A stretch of 64,000 nt of DNA from Laspinema palackyanum D2c (GCF_025370875.1 NZ_JAMXFD010000001.1:224182-288181), one strand, 5' to 3'. Shown: positions 1-9,321, counted from the first letter of the stretch. The notes: generated by a model from the letters alone, not told the origin. Program-made: numbers and translations.

Positions 1-610
1 GCCGGATGAGGTGAATCGGGCGATCGTGGACTTGGCGAGTCAGATGCCGCAGTATGTCTGTGCGATCGATGTAGCGGGAGGGGACAATCATTATGGCGAT
101 CGCCTCGATGAATTTGTCAAACTCTACGCATACGCCCGTAACCTGGGTATAAATACCACCGGCCACCTCTACGAAACCCCCGACGGATGCCATCCGGAAC
201 TCCTCCCCTACTTAATGCGAATCGGACATGGGATTCAAATTCCCTTAAAACATCCGGAATTATTACCCGAAGTCGCCCGTCGCGGACAATGTTTAGAAGT
301 CTGTCCCACCACTTATTTTAAAACTGGAACCCTCCAGGATATCCAAGACCTAAAAATCATCTTTGACCGCTGCTTTGAGGCCGGGGTTGATATTGCGATT
401 TGTACGGATAATGCTGGATTACATGATATGCGCTTACCCTTTGAGTACGAAAGTCTATTAACTCAGGATATTATTGATTTTCGCCAGATGCAAGCCTGTC
501 AGGAAGCCGCATTTCGTCATGCCTTTGCATGGCCTTATCAGCAACCTCCAGCCGAAATGTTAACGGATTTGTTGAAACCAGAATCTATGCCAGTCATGCC
601 CGTGGGTTAG
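1..610 (+). CDS. Adenosine deaminase family protein, 3' part (5' end outside window)
   Basis: The reading frame is open to the left edge, so the true start lies before the window; an internal GTG at 11 is not the start. The visible 200 residues carry the C-terminal half of an adenosine deaminase-type amidohydrolase: a GHLYET stretch where the family has its zinc-site HAGE motif, RIGHGI, LEVCPTT and the metal-binding aspartate in ICTDNAGL. The family hydrolytically deaminates adenosine or related purines in the cytoplasm (known of the family). HLYET in place of HAGE suggests a divergent subgroup, so the substrate should not be assumed. A strong hairpin-plus-T terminator follows at 666-686. Confidence 0.8.
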   Translation, partial: PDEVNRAIVDLASQMPQYVCAIDVAGGDNHYGDRLDEFVKLYAYARNLGINTTGHLYETPDGCHPELLPYLMRIGHGIQIPLKHPELLPEVARRGQCLEVCPTTYFKTGTLQDIQDLKIIFDRCFEAGVDIAICTDNAGLHDMRLPFEYESLLTQDIIDFRQMQACQEAAFRHAFAWPYQQPPAEMLTDLLKPESMPVMPVG

Positions 611-665
611 GGTAAATTATCATCCAGGATTTCCCCTAAATCATGGGTGTAATCCTTATAAATTA

Positions 666-686
666 GGCCCCGACAGGGGCTTTTTT
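666..686 (+). terminator. Rho-independent terminator after the deaminase gene
   Basis: Stem GCCCC, loop GACA, stem GGGGC, followed directly by six T. It lies 56 bases after the deaminase stop and probably ends that transcript. Confidence 0.8.
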
Positions 687-902
687 GTGGGCCGGTGAGT
701 AGATTTACGGAGTTGGGTGATTCGCCTAATCTGCTAAGGTCTAAGTCCATCTTGACAAAGTAGCGATCGGCCTCTTATTATTAAAAATAAGGGAGTCCTC
801 CAAAAAATTAGTAAAATCACCCCTTAATCATAACCCTCCTGAGATAAAATCAGACGCTCTAAAACTCAATCCCTTAACTCGAACCTAACTCGTTCATAGA
901 TT

Positions 903-2207
903 ATGCCCCGGAAAAAGAAAGAACCCAGTGGATGTGGATGTGCAAGCATTCCGTTTTCGGTAATTCTCCTATTTTTAGGGGGGAGTTATTTTTTATTCAC
1001 TCAGCGAGAACATTTGATCAGCCGATTGATACCCGAGGATGTCCGAGAAAATATTCCTTCGCAAATCGGTCAATTTATTCCCGAAGATTTACAAGCTAAA
1101 ATTCCCTTTCTGAAGGGGTTTGATTCAGCGGATGCAGAGGAAATAACTCAGACTTTGCCCGAGGCAACCCCAACTCCAGAACTGCCACCACCCCCACCAC
1201 CCCGGTTACCCCAAGCGCCAATTTCTAATCCCTCTCCACCCCCGCCAACGGCTGAAATTAAACCCCCAGGTAATTTACCCGAAAATCCCATAACCCCCTC
1301 CAATCCTCAAAGTCCTTGGGAAAAAAAAGCGATTCGAGGGATTTATTTTAGTCGCTACCAAATCACTAATAATGCAACGGAAGAAATGATTAGAGCGAGG
1401 GTCAGGTATTATCGCGATCGCGGGATTAATACCCTGATTCATGGCGTCTGGGGGAATGCTTGCACCATGTACAACAGTGCAGTTATGCAGGCAAAATTTG
1501 GCTATGAGAGTTGTCCCAATGAGTTTGAGGATAAATGGCTGGATTGGTTAATAGACGAAGCGCATAAACATGGCATGGAAGTCCATGCTTATTTTGAGAA
1601 AGGTATTAAAATAGATGAAAATAGTCCAGCATTCGATTTAGCCGTTCAGCGGGGATGGATTGTTCCGGGAGTGGACCGCACCCATCCCGGCGTTGACCAT
1701 TATGTTTTGAATGTTGGCGTTCCGGAAGTTGCGGAATTGTTCACCAATATTTTGGTGGAGTTTGTCACAAAATATCCCAAAATTGATGCGGTGCAGTGGG
1801 ATGATTATTTGGGATATCATGCCGAATTAGCGGGACAAGTCGATCGCACCCTGGAATTAACCAACTTTGTGAAGAAAGCGATTTCAGCAACAAAAGCCGC
1901 CAATCCATCGGTGAGTTTTGACATTTGTCATCATAATCCCTATTGGGCCAAACGCTACTTTGCAGCAGATTGGGAAAACTGGGGAGTCGATCGCGTGTTT
2001 ATTCAAGTCTATGCCGATGAAAATTTCGCGCAAGAACTCCCCTATGTAGAGGCTTACGATGGGATTTCAATTACCGAACGACAATTTAACCGTTTAGAAG
2101 AATTAGTCAGGAATCCGAAAGTGGATAATATTTTGTTATTTCCGCTGTCAGGAGAACCGGAAAAAATGGCCGATGAGGTTAAGCGTTTGACGGCTAAGAT
2201 TAAGTAG
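903..2207 (+). CDS. Membrane-anchored glycoside-hydrolase-like (GHL10/DUF187-type) protein
   Basis: 434 residues. Residues about 14-32 form one hydrophobic segment after a basic N-terminus (PRKKKE), probably a signal anchor. Residues 70-140 are a proline-rich linker (TPTPELPPPPPPRLP). From about 144 (IRGIYFSRYQI) to the end the pattern is that of a TIM-barrel in the glycoside hydrolase-like family: HGVWGNA, an AHKHGMEVHAYFEKG strand, IDAVQWDDYLGYH with acidic residues at a barrel position, and FDICHHNPYW. This suggests an enzyme or binding protein facing the periplasm and acting on a carbohydrate. Substrate and catalytic residues cannot be named from sequence alone. It is monocistronic and followed by a palindromic repeat element. 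Confidence 0.65.
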   Translation: MPRKKKEPSGCGCASIPFSVILLFLGGSYFLFTQREHLISRLIPEDVRENIPSQIGQFIPEDLQAKIPFLKGFDSADAEEITQTLPEATPTPELPPPPPPRLPQAPISNPSPPPPTAEIKPPGNLPENPITPSNPQSPWEKKAIRGIYFSRYQITNNATEEMIRARVRYYRDRGINTLIHGVWGNACTMYNSAVMQAKFGYESCPNEFEDKWLDWLIDEAHKHGMEVHAYFEKGIKIDENSPAFDLAVQRGWIVPGVDRTHPGVDHYVLNVGVPEVAELFTNILVEFVTKYPKIDAVQWDDYLGYHAELAGQVDRTLELTNFVKKAISATKAANPSVSFDICHHNPYWAKRYFAADWENWGVDRVFIQVYADENFAQELPYVEAYDGISITERQFNRLEELVRNPKVDNILLFPLSGEPEKMADEVKRLTAKIK

Positions 2208-2240
2208 GATAAATCTGAAATCTTGCACTCGTTGCACCAA

Positions 2241-2393
2241 CCGGCGGGGGATAAATCCCCCGCCTAACAGCTTAAGTCGGTTGAAACCGACTGAAAGCCT
2301 TATCCTGTGGGGTTTTTAGTCGGTTTTCAACCGACTGTAGAGGCGCTTCGCGAAGCGCCTCTACAGGCCGCCAATCGATTTATCCCCCGCCGG
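2241..2393. repeat. MITE-like composite palindromic element with 17-bp terminal inverted repeats
   Basis: Starts with CCGGCGGGGGATAAATC (2241-2257) and ends with its exact reverse complement (2377-2393). The left end is itself part of a 22-bp inverted repeat (2243-2264). Inside are two hairpins built on AGTCGGTT/AACCGACT and a perfect 32-bp palindrome at 2335-2366 centred on CTTCGCGAAG. No coding capacity and no clear target-site duplication. Confidence 0.75.
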
Positions 2394-2526
2394 AGTTGAG
2401 AATGGTGCTTTTTTCTTAAACATCAATTGACTTTCAATCTCCGGGTTTTCTTCTGCTGCTGCCACCTATTCTGATAGAATTTTGTGGAGACAATTCCGGT
2501 CAGGGTTTACCTTGGAAACTAAACCA

Positions 2527-2742
2527 TCAAAACGATTCGGTTTGTTCTTCATAGTCGTAAATGGTCAAACCCAGTATTTTCAGGTAGGCGCGATCGTCCG
2601 CGTTTAATTCTGGCTGATCTAAAATTTTGTTAATCTGGGTTTGCGTAGCTTGGTATTCAACCTCATTGGTGATAGGGCGAGGGGGAAATGCTGTCATGAG
2701 TTCTAAGTAGTAACGGCTAGGATTCTTTAAACCACTCGTCAT
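2527..2742 (-). CDS. Small conserved protein resembling the N-terminal region of HigA-type antitoxins
   Basis: 71 residues from the ATG at 2742. That start is chosen because AAGGAG lies ten bases upstream; the frame is also open to 2772. The protein has the pattern YYLELMTAFPPRPI, a helix with ATQTQINKILDQ, then DDRAYLKILGLTIYDYEE. This resembles the acidic helical segment found before the helix-turn-helix in many cyanobacterial HigA-like antitoxins, but no helix-turn-helix follows and no toxin adjoins it directly. It sits 70 bases downstream of the DUF6883/DUF4926 pair on the same strand and may share its transcript. Function is an inference; the gene is probably real. Confidence 0.55.
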   Translation of the reverse strand: MTSGLKNPSRYYLELMTAFPPRPITNEVEYQATQTQINKILDQPELNADDRAYLKILGLTIYDYEEQTESF

Positions 2743-2811
2743 TTTTCCAGTTCTCCTTACTATATTCTGCATGGGTCCAAACTGACTGACCCTCTCTCCT
2801 GAATATTTGAC

Positions 2812-3036
2812 TTATTGCTGAGTCGGAGAATAGTGAAGCCGCAGAATTTGATGAACCTGGAGGGGAAGCATCGCATAGGTTTGCCCTTCATCATCAATAA
2901 ATTCTACTTCATAAACATTGGGGGCGAGTTCTTCTACAATAGTTCCCACTTGACCGGGAATTAAGTGATGTTCGGGGATGGCTTCTAAAAGAGCAATCAC
3001 ATCACAGAGTTGGAAAGTTTCGAGAGTTAGAGTCAT
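2812..3036 (-). CDS. DUF4926 domain protein, probable antitoxin-like partner
   Basis: 74 residues starting MTLTLETFQLCDVIAL, with the DUF4926 pattern: PGQVGTIVEELAPNVYEVEFIDDEGQTYAMLPL, a small beta barrel. The frame extends upstream to 3102, but the ATG at 3036 overlaps the stop of the upstream DUF6883 gene as ATGA, a translational coupling arrangement. DUF4926 genes commonly accompany DUF6883 genes in cyanobacteria and other bacteria in what look like toxin-antitoxin modules. Which partner is toxic is not established here. Confidence 0.75.
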   Translation of the reverse strand: MTLTLETFQLCDVIALLEAIPEHHLIPGQVGTIVEELAPNVYEVEFIDDEGQTYAMLPLQVHQILRLHYSPTQQ

Positions 3037-3377
3037 GGTTTTGTTTTGATGATATAACAACTGGTTAAGCGAGGAAATGTTTCCGAGATGCGGACAATCC
3101 AAGTGCTGCGAATGGTCGCAGTTTGACCTAGGCGCGTGACTGCAAAATCAATACAGTAGCGTTGTCCATATTGATCGTTCTCCGTGGGGACAGCATCATA
3201 GTTCTGGGCCGCTTCGGCTAAGAGATATTGTAATTCTTCCGCATCGTCACAGGTTAATCCTAACATTGACGCAAATAAGCGGGCTTTGTGTTTGCCGCGA
3301 TGATGTTCGCTGTTGAGACTATAGTTTCGCAGTTTATCCAGATCGATAAATGCAGATTGAGCATTAGGGAGTTGCAT
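3033..3377 (-). CDS. DUF6883 domain protein, probable toxin-like partner
   Basis: 114 residues. Recognisable DUF6883 features are an N-terminal LPNAQSAFIDLDKLRNYSLN, then HHRGKHKARLFASMLG, an alanine-rich helix and a C-terminal beta region RYCIDFAVTRLGQTATIRSTWIV. DUF6883 is often attached to or paired with toxin-like modules; biochemical activity is unknown to me. It is the first gene of a tight pair, with four bases shared with the DUF4926 gene. The ATG at 3377 is followed directly by the conserved domain, so the start is secure. Confidence 0.75.
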   Translation of the reverse strand: MQLPNAQSAFIDLDKLRNYSLNSEHHRGKHKARLFASMLGLTCDDAEELQYLLAEAAQNYDAVPTENDQYGQRYCIDFAVTRLGQTATIRSTWIVRISETFPRLTSCYIIKTKP

Positions 3378-3660
3378 ATTAGATAATAAACGATTGCGCC
3401 TTTAGTTTATTGAGGTAAGCGGACCAAATCAAGAAAAGTCGGACCGCTGAAAAGATGCGTTGGGACTGGGTTTTTGAAGCGCTAAATCCATCTTTAATCT
3501 TTCTATTTTCAATGATTATCATCATAATTCACTTCTTACTTTCGTGCAAGAGTAACGCAGATCATTCATCCCTTTGTCCCGCTCTCTGTCAATTTTTGAG
3601 AGTCGGACTGAGAGGATAGCGCGTGAATTGACGGGGGATGGAGTGCGGAACTCTGGCCAT
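3378..3660. other. Intergenic region, no gene seen
   Basis: Separates the start of the DUF6883 gene from the 3' end of the large histidine kinase. I see no hairpin with a T tract, repeat or RNA gene. A small plus-strand open frame that enters the kinase antisense has no recognisable features. Confidence 0.4.
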
Positions 3661-6600
3661 TTATTCGGGATGAATGGGGAGGGAAATCAAAAATTCGCTT
3701 CCCTGTCCGGGGATGGAATAACATTCAAGTTTTCCGCGATGTTTTTCGACGACGATTTGATAGCTGATGGATAAGCCTAATCCGGTTCCGGCACCGACGG
3801 GTTTGGTGGTGAAAAATGGATCAAATATGCGCTGTCGGACTTGCTCTGTCATGCCGGTGCCGTTGTCGGAAATTCTGATTTCAATTTGGTTTTTCCCCGG
3901 GCGGGTGGTTTGAATTCGGATGTAAGGGGCATAATTTGGGGGGGCTATGGCGGGATCGACTTCGGTCTGGGTGACGCTGGGTACCAGGGCTGTATTTTGT
4001 TTTGAGTTATTTTTTTGTAGGGGTCGTTCTAAGGCATCGATCGCATTACTCAGCAGGTTCATAAAGACTTGATTCAGTTCACCGCCATAGCACTCGACTA
4101 GGGGCAATGTATCGTACTCTTTAATAATTTTAATTTCACTTCGTCCCGGTTTAGCTTTGAGGCGATTTTGTAAAATCAAGAGAGTGCTATCGATGCCTTC
4201 ATGGAGGTTAACCGATTTCATTTGCGATTCATCTAACCGGGAGAAGTTTCTCAAAGAAAGGACGATTTCGCGGATGCGGTTGGCTCCGACTTTCATAGAA
4301 GATAAAAGTTTGGGAAGGTCATCAATGATAAATTCTAAATCGATATCTTCGATGACTTCTTGGATTTCGGGGACGGGTTCTGCATAGTGGGTTTGATATA
4401 ATTCTAATAAATGGAGTAAGTTGTGGATGTATTCGGTGGCGGGTTCGATATTTCCATAGATGAAGCTAACGGGATTATTGATTTCGTGGGCAACTCCCGC
4501 TACCATTTGACCAAGGCTGGACATTTTTTCGGTTTGGATGAGTTGGGTTTGGGTTTTTTGCAACTCTCGTAAGGTGTGTTGGAGTTGTTGGGCTTTTTCG
4601 CGGGCATGGCGGGCGGAGTCTGTGGCGCGGGTGTATAATTCGGCTTGGGAAATGGCGATCGCCACTTGATTGGCGATCGCTTTGAGGAGTAACAGTTCGC
4701 GATCGCTCCATCGCCGAGGACCCTGACAGTGACCACAACTAACTAAGCCAATTTCCCCATTCAAGGTTTGAATCGGTAACGCCACAAAGGCTTGATAACC
4801 CCATGCGGTTTGTAATTTCTGGTAGTCGGGATTTTGGCTTTGCCTCACGTCGTCTACCTGAATGGTTTCCCGATTCAAGAGTTTAGCCATCAGGCAACTT
4901 TCTGGATCTGTGGGATAGTACCCTAAGAGGCTGGTTAAGTCCGGATTGTGAGATTCTTTGACCACCTCCCAGCAAGGGGAGAGAGTAGGAGTTGAGCCAT
5001 TGTGAGAAGCATTGATATTTCCTGACCCTTGGGGACGATACCAGATAAATAAACAGCGATCGACCTGCAATAAGGACCGGATTTCACTCACAGCAGTTTC
5101 CAGAATGGTATCGATTTCTAGGGAGTTCCGGATTTGGTCGGTGAGGCGGTTAATTAAGGCTTCTTGTTTGGCGAGTTTCCGATAGCGTGATTCGGATTTG
5201 CGTAATTTGGCCTCCGCTTGTTTGCGATCGGTGATATCGCTGGCGATGCCATCGATTCGGAGGGGATTGCCCTCGCGATCGCGTACTAACCGAGTGCGTT
5301 GCCGCAACCAACGAACCTCTCCCGAGGGTCTCACAATCCGATATTCTAAGTCTGTACTGCCGGTTTCCAGACTACTTTTAAAAGCTAGATCTACCACGGA
5401 CCGATCCTGGGGATAAATCACTTCCTGCCAGAGATTGAAGTTTTCAAAAAAGGCTAAGGAAGGTCTTTGGTATATGGTTTCCACTGCCGGACTCAAATAG
5501 AGCACTTCTGAGGTGGTTCCGGAAACGGACCAGACGACATCATCGATGGACTGTAAGATGCCGTTGAGGCGTTCTTGGCTTTGATGTAATGCCTCCGCGA
5601 CTAACTTCCGTTCTAGGGATTCCCGTTGCAATTGTTCCAAGGCTTGCCTTAACTCAAAGGTTCGATTTTGAACCCGCGTTTCTAGTTCGTCATTGGCTTC
5701 TTGGAGGGCTTCCTCCATCCGCTTGCGTTCGGTGATGTCCGCAATGGTTCCCACATAATCGCTGCCGTTACAGTCTTTGTCGCGTTGGCAGATAGCTTGG
5801 CCCCAAACCCAGCGTTCGGTGCCATTTTCATCTAAAAACCGAAACTCAGATTGGAAGGGTAATTGCTCTTTTACAGACTGATGCCATTCCTGGAACACCC
5901 GATCGCGATCGCTCGGATGAATCGCCTCAAACCAATCTCCAGTTTTAGCTTGGTTTTCAGTGAGTCCGGTAATTTGAGATAAGCGCTCATTCAAATACAA
6001 AAATTGACCCGCTTGACTCATGCGGAAGATTCCCACCGGGGAAATCGATGCCAACGTATGATAGCGATATTCGCTTTCTTTCAGGGCAGATTCGGCGCGT
6101 TTTCGCTCGCGAATATCCTGGGCTAAACAGACGATCGCCTCAATAGAACCTCCTTGATCTCGCATCACGGACGCCGAAAAATACACCGGGATAGTCTCCC
6201 CATTTTTACTCAAAAACTCTACTTCTTTCCGACCAATTAAACTATTGGCTATTCCGGCTTTAGTTGCCAATTCATCATAGGTAATCCGGTCTTTCAAAAA
6301 CAGGGTAATAGCGTGTCCTAACAGTTCGGTGTCGTCTTCATATCCCAGCAAGAATAAAGTGGCAAAATTAAAGTCTCGAATTGTTCCATCGGGGTTTAAA
6401 ACAATTAAACAATCAATCAGTGATTTAAAAATATTATCAACATAGTGCTTGGAGACGGTTTTTTTTGTGAGTTCTTCTGCCATGCTATTAAAGGTATCCG
6501 CTAAAATGCCAATTTCGCTGCTGCTGTTGATCTGAACGCGGACATCTAATTTACCTTCCCCGATGGCAAGGGCTGCATTTTTGAGCTTGATAATCGGTTT

Positions 6601-7266
6601 GGCAATATTTTCGGCTAACAACAAACCCAAGCTAATGGCTAAAAACGCGATTAAAACAATTAAAACAATATTAATTAAGTTGGACTGAGCCGTGTGATTT
6701 ATAATCAATCTCTCCTCTTCTTTAAGCTGAGCAATAGAGAGGGCTGTCTGAGCATCTAATTGTTGTACAAAAACTTCTTCTAATTCTTCTAATTTTTGAT
6801 AAATGCTAAAAACCGGATCCGCTATATTTTGAGACTTTAATTGAATAATTTCTTGGGCAATTCGGTCAATCTCTTGGGTGACTTGCTTCACCTCTTCCAG
6901 GAAAGCTTGCTCCTCTTCACCGTGGGGGGTTAACTGCTCTAATTTAACAATCCATGTTTGTAGAGTTTGATAGGCTTCTTGATATTCCGTGGATTCTCCC
7001 CCTACGAAACTAGGGGGATTGTTCTGGTTTTCACCCAAACCCTCTAGTTCGGATTGGAGTAGAGCATAGGAGGTCACTTCAGTGATCATCCGCAGAGAAG
7101 TTGCTTTTATTTCTTCCAGGGCCACGATTCGGGGAATTTCATGAGTAGAAATTTCCTCAATTCTTCTAGTGATTTTTTGGTTGGAATTGACATAATTAAT
7201 GCCCAGAAGAGCGACAATGGCTGTTAACCCCAAAAAACTGGAAACTAATTTTGTTTGTAACTTCAT
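3661..7266 (-). CDS. Membrane sensor histidine kinase with HAMP, three PAS domains, GAF and kinase core
   Basis: 1201 residues. Transmembrane helices at about 8-25 and 197-218 enclose a roughly 170-residue helical extracytoplasmic sensor. HAMP follows at about 219-272. PAS domains lie near 275-390, 400-515 (ending YVGTIADITERKR) and 565-685, with a coiled coil at 517-565. A GAF domain covers about 705-875. The dimerisation/phosphoacceptor segment has the H-box MVAGVAHEINNPV with histidine 927. The ATPase domain has the N-box ELNQVFMNLLSNAIDAL (about 1063-1079), DNGTGM (1134) and GTGLGLS (1160). No receiver domain is present and no response regulator gene adjoins it, so the partner is encoded elsewhere. 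Its kinase core closely resembles that of the 30242-32815 kinase. The ligand is unknown. Confidence 0.93.
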   Translation of the reverse strand: MKLQTKLVSSFLGLTAIVALLGINYVNSNQKITRRIEEISTHEIPRIVALEEIKATSLRMITEVTSYALLQSELEGLGENQNNPPSFVGGESTEYQEAYQTLQTWIVKLEQLTPHGEEEQAFLEEVKQVTQEIDRIAQEIIQLKSQNIADPVFSIYQKLEELEEVFVQQLDAQTALSIAQLKEEERLIINHTAQSNLINIVLIVLIAFLAISLGLLLAENIAKPIIKLKNAALAIGEGKLDVRVQINSSSEIGILADTFNSMAEELTKKTVSKHYVDNIFKSLIDCLIVLNPDGTIRDFNFATLFLLGYEDDTELLGHAITLFLKDRITYDELATKAGIANSLIGRKEVEFLSKNGETIPVYFSASVMRDQGGSIEAIVCLAQDIRERKRAESALKESEYRYHTLASISPVGIFRMSQAGQFLYLNERLSQITGLTENQAKTGDWFEAIHPSDRDRVFQEWHQSVKEQLPFQSEFRFLDENGTERWVWGQAICQRDKDCNGSDYVGTIADITERKRMEEALQEANDELETRVQNRTFELRQALEQLQRESLERKLVAEALHQSQERLNGILQSIDDVVWSVSGTTSEVLYLSPAVETIYQRPSLAFFENFNLWQEVIYPQDRSVVDLAFKSSLETGSTDLEYRIVRPSGEVRWLRQRTRLVRDREGNPLRIDGIASDITDRKQAEAKLRKSESRYRKLAKQEALINRLTDQIRNSLEIDTILETAVSEIRSLLQVDRCLFIWYRPQGSGNINASHNGSTPTLSPCWEVVKESHNPDLTSLLGYYPTDPESCLMAKLLNRETIQVDDVRQSQNPDYQKLQTAWGYQAFVALPIQTLNGEIGLVSCGHCQGPRRWSDRELLLLKAIANQVAIAISQAELYTRATDSARHAREKAQQLQHTLRELQKTQTQLIQTEKMSSLGQMVAGVAHEINNPVSFIYGNIEPATEYIHNLLHLLELYQTHYAEPVPEIQEVIEDIDLEFIIDDLPKLLSSMKVGANRIREIVLSLRNFSRLDESQMKSVNLHEGIDSTLLILQNRLKAKPGRSEIKIIKEYDTLPLVECYGGELNQVFMNLLSNAIDALERPLQKNNSKQNTALVPSVTQTEVDPAIAPPNYAPYIRIQTTRPGKNQIEIRISDNGTGMTEQVRQRIFDPFFTTKPVGAGTGLGLSISYQIVVEKHRGKLECYSIPGQGSEFLISLPIHPE

Positions 7267-7643
7267 CTTTTTTTGAACGAAGAATAAAAATAAAGGGAAA
7301 TAGATGAACCATTACTCTAGGGATTAGGTCGATGGATGAAGGGACCTAACTGGGGTCATGAATCGATCCAATAGAGGCAGGCGATCGCTGCGGGACCTCC
7401 CCCGGTAGATTTACCGGCAAGGCGCTTTTAGAGATGAACCCGGGTATAGCAGAACCAAGAGACAGCTTGGCGATCGCCTCTTTTCTCCATTGATTGTGAT
7501 GCCGAAGAACTCCCCCCTCGATTCAGGACAGTCGCCTGGGAACCTAAAAAGGGGTTCATTCACACTCCCTGAGTCAGAATCAAAGAGGTGGTTGGTGCTA
7601 CCCTATTCTAAGAGTTCCCGTTTGACCTGTTGGGTTGACTAGA
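7267..7643. other. Divergent intergenic region between the kinase and the YdcF gene
   Basis: About 375 bases between two divergent genes, so it must hold both promoters. I cannot place them with confidence. It contains HIP1 sites and a weak TAGATTTACCGG-type inverted sequence near 7408, but no repeat of the families seen elsewhere. Confidence 0.4.
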
Positions 7644-8438
7644 ATGTTTTTATTTCTTTCCAAGCTGCTTCCCGTCTTCATTTACCCCCTCGGACTCAGT
7701 TGCTTATTGATGCTGGTGGCATTAGTCACTCTATGGAAACGTCCAAAATGGGCATCGGTGGCGATCGCCTCAGCGTTGGTGATTTTGCTTCTGAGTAGTA
7801 ATGGATGGGTTGCCAACGGCATCGCCCAATCCCTAGAATGGCAGAATTTACCCTCTGGGGAACTCCCCAATGCAGCGGCAATTGTTGTCTTAGGCGGCGG
7901 CATCAAACCGGCAATTTACCCTCGTCCCTGGGTGGATGTCAGTGAAGCGGGCGATCGCGTCCTGTATGGGGCCCAACTCTACAACCGGGGAAAAGCACCT
8001 GTAGTCATTCTCTCCGGGGGTCGCATTGACTGGAAAGGCGGAGGCCCCCCGGAAGCAGAAGACATGGCCTACATTGTAGCCGCAATGGGGGTTCCCACTT
8101 CCGCGATTCTCCTGGAATCCAACTCCCTAAATACTTATGAAAATGCCGTGGAAGTCCGCAAACTCCTAGAAGCGCGAAATATTGAAAAGCGCATCTTACT
8201 CGTCACCTCCGCCACCCATATGCCGCGATCGCTGCGGATCTTCCAACGTCAAGGCATCGATGCCATTCCGGCACCCACGGATTTTCTCGTCTCCCAACAG
8301 GAAAGCGATGAACTCTCCGAATCCTGGCAATCCGTGACCCTGAACATTCTCCCCGATGCCTATCGCCTCCAACAAACAACCCAATCTCTCAAAGAATATA
8401 TTGGCACCCTCATCTATCGTCTCAGAGGTTGGCTATAA
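7644..8438 (+). CDS. YdcF/ElyC/SanA family (DUF218) envelope protein
   Basis: 264 residues from the ATG at 7644; a TTG at 7635 is less likely. Two N-terminal hydrophobic segments (FLSKLLPVFIYPLGLSCLLMLV and WASVAIASALVILLLSS) are followed by a DUF218 domain from about residue 75. Seen there are AAIVVLGGGI, RVLYGAQLYNRGKAPVVILSGG, EAEDMAYIVAAMGVP, ESNSLNTYENA and RILLVTSATHMPRS. The E. coli relative ElyC affects envelope and peptidoglycan homeostasis, but no enzymatic activity is firmly known for the family. A second DUF218 protein lies at 22855-23904. Confidence 0.85.
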   Translation: MFLFLSKLLPVFIYPLGLSCLLMLVALVTLWKRPKWASVAIASALVILLLSSNGWVANGIAQSLEWQNLPSGELPNAAAIVVLGGGIKPAIYPRPWVDVSEAGDRVLYGAQLYNRGKAPVVILSGGRIDWKGGGPPEAEDMAYIVAAMGVPTSAILLESNSLNTYENAVEVRKLLEARNIEKRILLVTSATHMPRSLRIFQRQGIDAIPAPTDFLVSQQESDELSESWQSVTLNILPDAYRLQQTTQSLKEYIGTLIYRLRGWL

Positions 8439-8786
8439 GGCTGCCAATTCTCAGAAATTGCCGAAATTTGCCCCCCTCCCGGTCCTTTGAGGCAGATGTT
8501 AGAATCAAAAGCAGTTGTCCTAGAGCATCGGTACCCTTTTAGATTCCAGGGACAAGAAACCGGGTTTCTACCTCCAAGTCAGTTACGAAGTTCCAAAAAT
8601 TTTGTCCAGAAACCCCGTTTCTAACCAATGAAGTACCGACGCCCTAAAGGATCGGGATGGAGCTCAGAAAGCGGGTTGTTTTATAAAATTCAGGCATTTT
8701 TTCTAGCCCATTAGAACAGAATCTCGGTTTCTATTTCCCTGAATTGAACTCTGGGGCGATAAAAAAAGATTTAGGTAAAAATAATT
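8439..8786. other. Intergenic region with two short AGAAACC/GGTTTCT palindromes
   Basis: Holds two copies of a dispersed near-palindrome: AGAAACCGGGTTTCT at 8555-8569 and AGAAACCCCGTTTCT at 8608-8622. No gene seen. Confidence 0.55.
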
Positions 8787-9014
8787 ATGATGCTTCCCAA
8801 CGAGTTTCCCCAAAGTGCACCGATTCCTCAAGATGTGGCTCAAAATTTAGAATCGGCAAAAGTCACGCGGGAGTTTTATCACGAACTAGAATATCGACAA
8901 GCCTTTGAGGGGTATTGTCAGTGGTACTATCAGACCGCAGAACGTCACCGCCAAGAGGTTAAAAAAATGCGAGGTGATATTAATATTCTCGGCTGGTTTA
9001 CCCGGCGAAAATAA
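8787..9014 (+). CDS. Small hypothetical protein
   Basis: 75 residues, mostly helical, with the pattern ESAKVTREFYHELEYRQAFEGYCQWYYQTAERHRQEVKKMRGDI and a basic end WFTRRK. Two consecutive ATG codons at 8787 and 8790 could start it. The composition looks like a genuine soluble protein. I do not recognise a named family. It is alone on the plus strand and faces ftrV across a short gap. Confidence 0.55.
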   Translation: MMLPNEFPQSAPIPQDVAQNLESAKVTREFYHELEYRQAFEGYCQWYYQTAERHRQEVKKMRGDINILGWFTRRK

Positions 9015-9096
9015 TAGGTGATGTTTTCAATTAGCAATTAGCAAGACCGCTAATTGCTAATCAGTCAGCGGAGTTTACACCGAGTCAGTTGAGCTT

Positions 9097-9321
9097 TTAT
9101 TCAATGGCTTCTATCTCATCTTCGCGGAAATGGGCTTTAAACTTTTTGTCAAACTGAACATAGACTGGCAGGTTAGCACTCACGGGTCTCCCCTGCCATT
9201 CCGTAACAATGCCGATGACTTCGCCTTCTTGACCCTTGACATCATAGGGTTGATTGCGATGTTCGGGGCTGTGGTAAACGATAACCGACTGTGTGATGCG
9301 GACGCGATCGCCAACTTTCAT
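9097..9321 (-). CDS. ftrV: Ferredoxin-thioredoxin reductase variable (alpha) subunit
   Basis: 74 residues, the usual size of FtrV. The SH3-like barrel pattern is clear: MKVGDRVRITQSVIVYHSPEHR, then GQEGEVIGIVTEWQGRPVSANLPV and QFDKKFKAHFREDEIE. FtrV is the non-catalytic subunit that shields the 4Fe-4S/disulfide catalytic subunit FtrC. The heterodimer passes electrons from photosystem I-reduced ferredoxin to thioredoxins. ftrC is not in this window. The gene is preceded on its strand by the PP2C gene, but the gap of about 180 bases argues for its own promoter. Confidence 0.92.
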   Translation of the reverse strand: MKVGDRVRITQSVIVYHSPEHRNQPYDVKGQEGEVIGIVTEWQGRPVSANLPVYVQFDKKFKAHFREDEIEAIE

